Shown one piece after another: positions 62,031 through 64,000 of a stretch of DNA of 64,000 nucleotides. The notes beneath the pieces were generated by a model. The model saw only the letters and a list, made by a program, of their open reading frames with translations, was not told where the DNA came from and did not search any database. A program made the translations under genes and the position numbers. The stretch is from Ptychodera flava. Taxonomy: Eukaryota > Hemichordata > Enteropneusta > Ptychoderidae. Every line of letters begins with the position of its first letter. Position 1 is the stretch's first letter. The stretch is from NCBI RefSeq assembly GCF_041260155.1, contig NC_091932.1, positions 2,108,001 to 2,172,000 of the forward strand, given 5' to 3'.

Positions 62031-62280
62031 TTACTTTGCCGGTGACAGCTCTGCATGACGTTTCGCAGCGATAGTAGCAAGTTCAAGCGAACGACAATTT
62101 GTTATGCGCAGAAAGGCTGCGCAGTAAGTAAAATGACGTCACCATGTAATATCAAATGAAGAGGGCATCATCACGTTTGCAGAGGGCATCATCACGTTCT
62201 TTTACATGTCACGTGAGTCGTGTTTAACCAATAGTAGTGCTCGCTGAATGAGTGATGTGTAATAAAATTTAATAGCACTC
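62031..62280 (-). promoter_or_regulatory. Upstream region of the Crypton/ZMYM-like fragment
   Basis: On the minus strand: TCACGTGAC, two GTGATGATGCCCTCT-type copies and TGACGTCA-like sequence. A similar motif set precedes the related fragment at 52750-52870. A shared promoter or element end is the likely reading. Confidence 0.45.
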
Positions 62281-64000
62281 TCTGCAGTGAGTACTAAGTC
62301 GAAATCGATGAAAGCACAATAAAATCTCCCTTTTCTAACATTTATATATTTTTGAATAGGCGTATGTTAAATGAAAATATTGGCAATTGTACTGTAACAC
62401 TGCTTCACGCCAATCAAAACATAATACGCCAGCAATTTCATAAACACGTCCTTCCATGACCAACTTTTAAAAGACGATATGACTGACCGTAAACCATTGA
62501 GTAAAACCAGACAGTATAGATAAAAGACTTTCAACTTTGGTTCAAACATACTCATTACATATTCATAAATATATGAGAGGAATTTTTAAAATGGTAAAAC
62601 TCACTTTCCCGAAGCTCAAAACTTTCCCGTTTTCGCCAGCACGCCAATTCCGCTCAGCGCCACACGGCAACAACAACACAAACTTTGCCGAACATACTTT
62701 CGCTTAAAAATAGGCGAAAATCCGGGAACTACCGGAGGGTGCATGGTCGGCACTCTTCGGAAAGAGAGGTGAGCGCTACCTGAGGCGAGGCGAACATGGA
62801 GGGCTTACGTAAGCCCTTCACACCTTGAACAATACCCGTTTCCAGTCTGTCTCTCTATTTGTCCCTGCTGATGGTTTGAATATCAGGGCTAGCACGATAC
62901 TATGGAATGGGCTAGCTTGTCATGTTGAAAATATTTTCCCGTAATGACTGACCTCTTTTCATAGCTTGTGTAGCAACCAGTGCAGCTAGCAAGATTACGG
63001 TAAGTGGAACTTGTCCTTACTTCACATCTTTCCAATAGTACGACATATCCCACTATTGAGTTGTCTGTATAGTCACAGTCTTTTGTACAGCGACACTTGC
63101 TGTTTTATCTTTTCAATAAATTGTAATTGACGTACAATACTTGGACAAAACATTAAGCAAACGTGCCTTATCGTCGTAAATTCATTTTAATTTTCAAAGT
63201 TTAGAGTAATTTATTAATGTCATGCAGTGATTTTTCATTAACCTTCAAAATTTCTTTAAGAGTTCTCACTTTCTGTAGATTCTGGATCCTCTGGAATACA
63301 GGATAAGCATTTTGAAGATTCATCTTTCTCGGAAAGATCATTATCTTGATGGGAAGGATATTCTATATCAATCTAGGAAACATAAAATTATTAATTATTA
63401 ATTATTATGATTAATTTAAAATATCACACGGAAATGTGCAGCCCGACGTATAGGCGGTAATCCACGTACAAAATTGAACTGTCCGCTAAGTTACAACGCT
63501 ATGACTGCAAAACATTCTAATGGCCTTGTTTTTTGCCCAGAAATACACATTTCACTAGTCAAGTATAAGAGTTGACATTTTCTGATGAGATAAAACAGAG
63601 CTGTGTCCGTGTAGCCTACTATCTAGAATAGCTACAGCAGTGTAAATGAATGTATCGCCTCGAATTTTATCAAGTGTGTTTAGATTTTTATTTTTCTATA
63701 GGCTGAGATTGTTTTGATGGTTGAATGCAAGCTCCACGAAAAGTGCAAGAACTCATACAGTCGACCACTTTTCCTTCTATAAAGTCTTATTTATTTTTGT
63801 AGCCGAATACACAACATTTTTAGATAAGCGTAAGAAAAAGTTTCTTAAAAGAGAAACAGAAAAACATTTACAATGTCAAGTTCAAACAATACTTAGAATT
63901 TTCTTTTGAAATATGACTCGATTGTCTCCAGTAAAAATGTCTAAATGGATTGTTTTTCTCAGTAAATTCTTTTCATTTTACCTGGTTTCCAAGTGAACTG
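62281..64000. other. Right end of window, nothing recognised
   Basis: No conserved protein or RNA gene seen. A GC-richer patch at 62620-62830 could be a promoter of a gene beyond the window, but there is no direct support. Confidence 0.4.

Overview
The window is animal nuclear DNA: AT-rich, with phased GT-AG introns and many short tandem and fold-back repeats. The two genes resemble vertebrate natriuretic peptide receptors NPR1/NPR2. With the intron density and mobile-element mix, this suggests an invertebrate deuterostome (hemichordate, echinoderm or cephalochordate). That placement is inference; nothing here fixes the species.

The left two thirds hold two complete, head-to-tail receptor guanylate cyclase genes on the + strand. 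Gene A has its coding region at 3927-23074 and encodes 1081 aa. Gene B has its coding region at 25757-40232 and encodes 1099 aa. I rebuilt both by hand from splice signals and reading phase. Each has 22 coding exons, and all 21 intron phases match between them, so they are a tandem duplication. Both encode a signal peptide, an ANF-receptor-type ligand-binding ectodomain, one membrane helix, a pseudokinase domain, a coiled-coil linker and a class III cyclase domain with metal-binding and guanine-selecting residues intact. The pair should encode two peptide-gated cGMP-producing receptors that may bind different ligands, because the cytoplasmic halves are much more alike than the ectodomains.

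The introns carry repeats. The most notable is a 41/44-bp minisatellite in gene A that copies the end of the transmembrane exon together with its 5' splice site, leaving nine identical donor sites in a row. A roughly 750-bp fold-back array built from the 8-mer GTGAGAAT lies in intron 7 of gene A. LINE remnants lie in intron 14 of gene A and intron 10 of gene B.

The right third (about 40.4-64 kb) has no host gene I can recognise. It contains an 8.7-kb near-perfect palindrome (43688-52423) whose centre is itself repeated and carries an inserted 817-bp inverted-repeat element flanked by an 18-bp target duplication. It also holds a 2.6-kb Harbinger-like element, two pieces of a Crypton/ZMYM-like N-terminal domain next to similar flanking sequence, a second element with G-rich inverted ends nested in one of them, a LINE 3' end, and a tRNA-like sequence between direct repeats.
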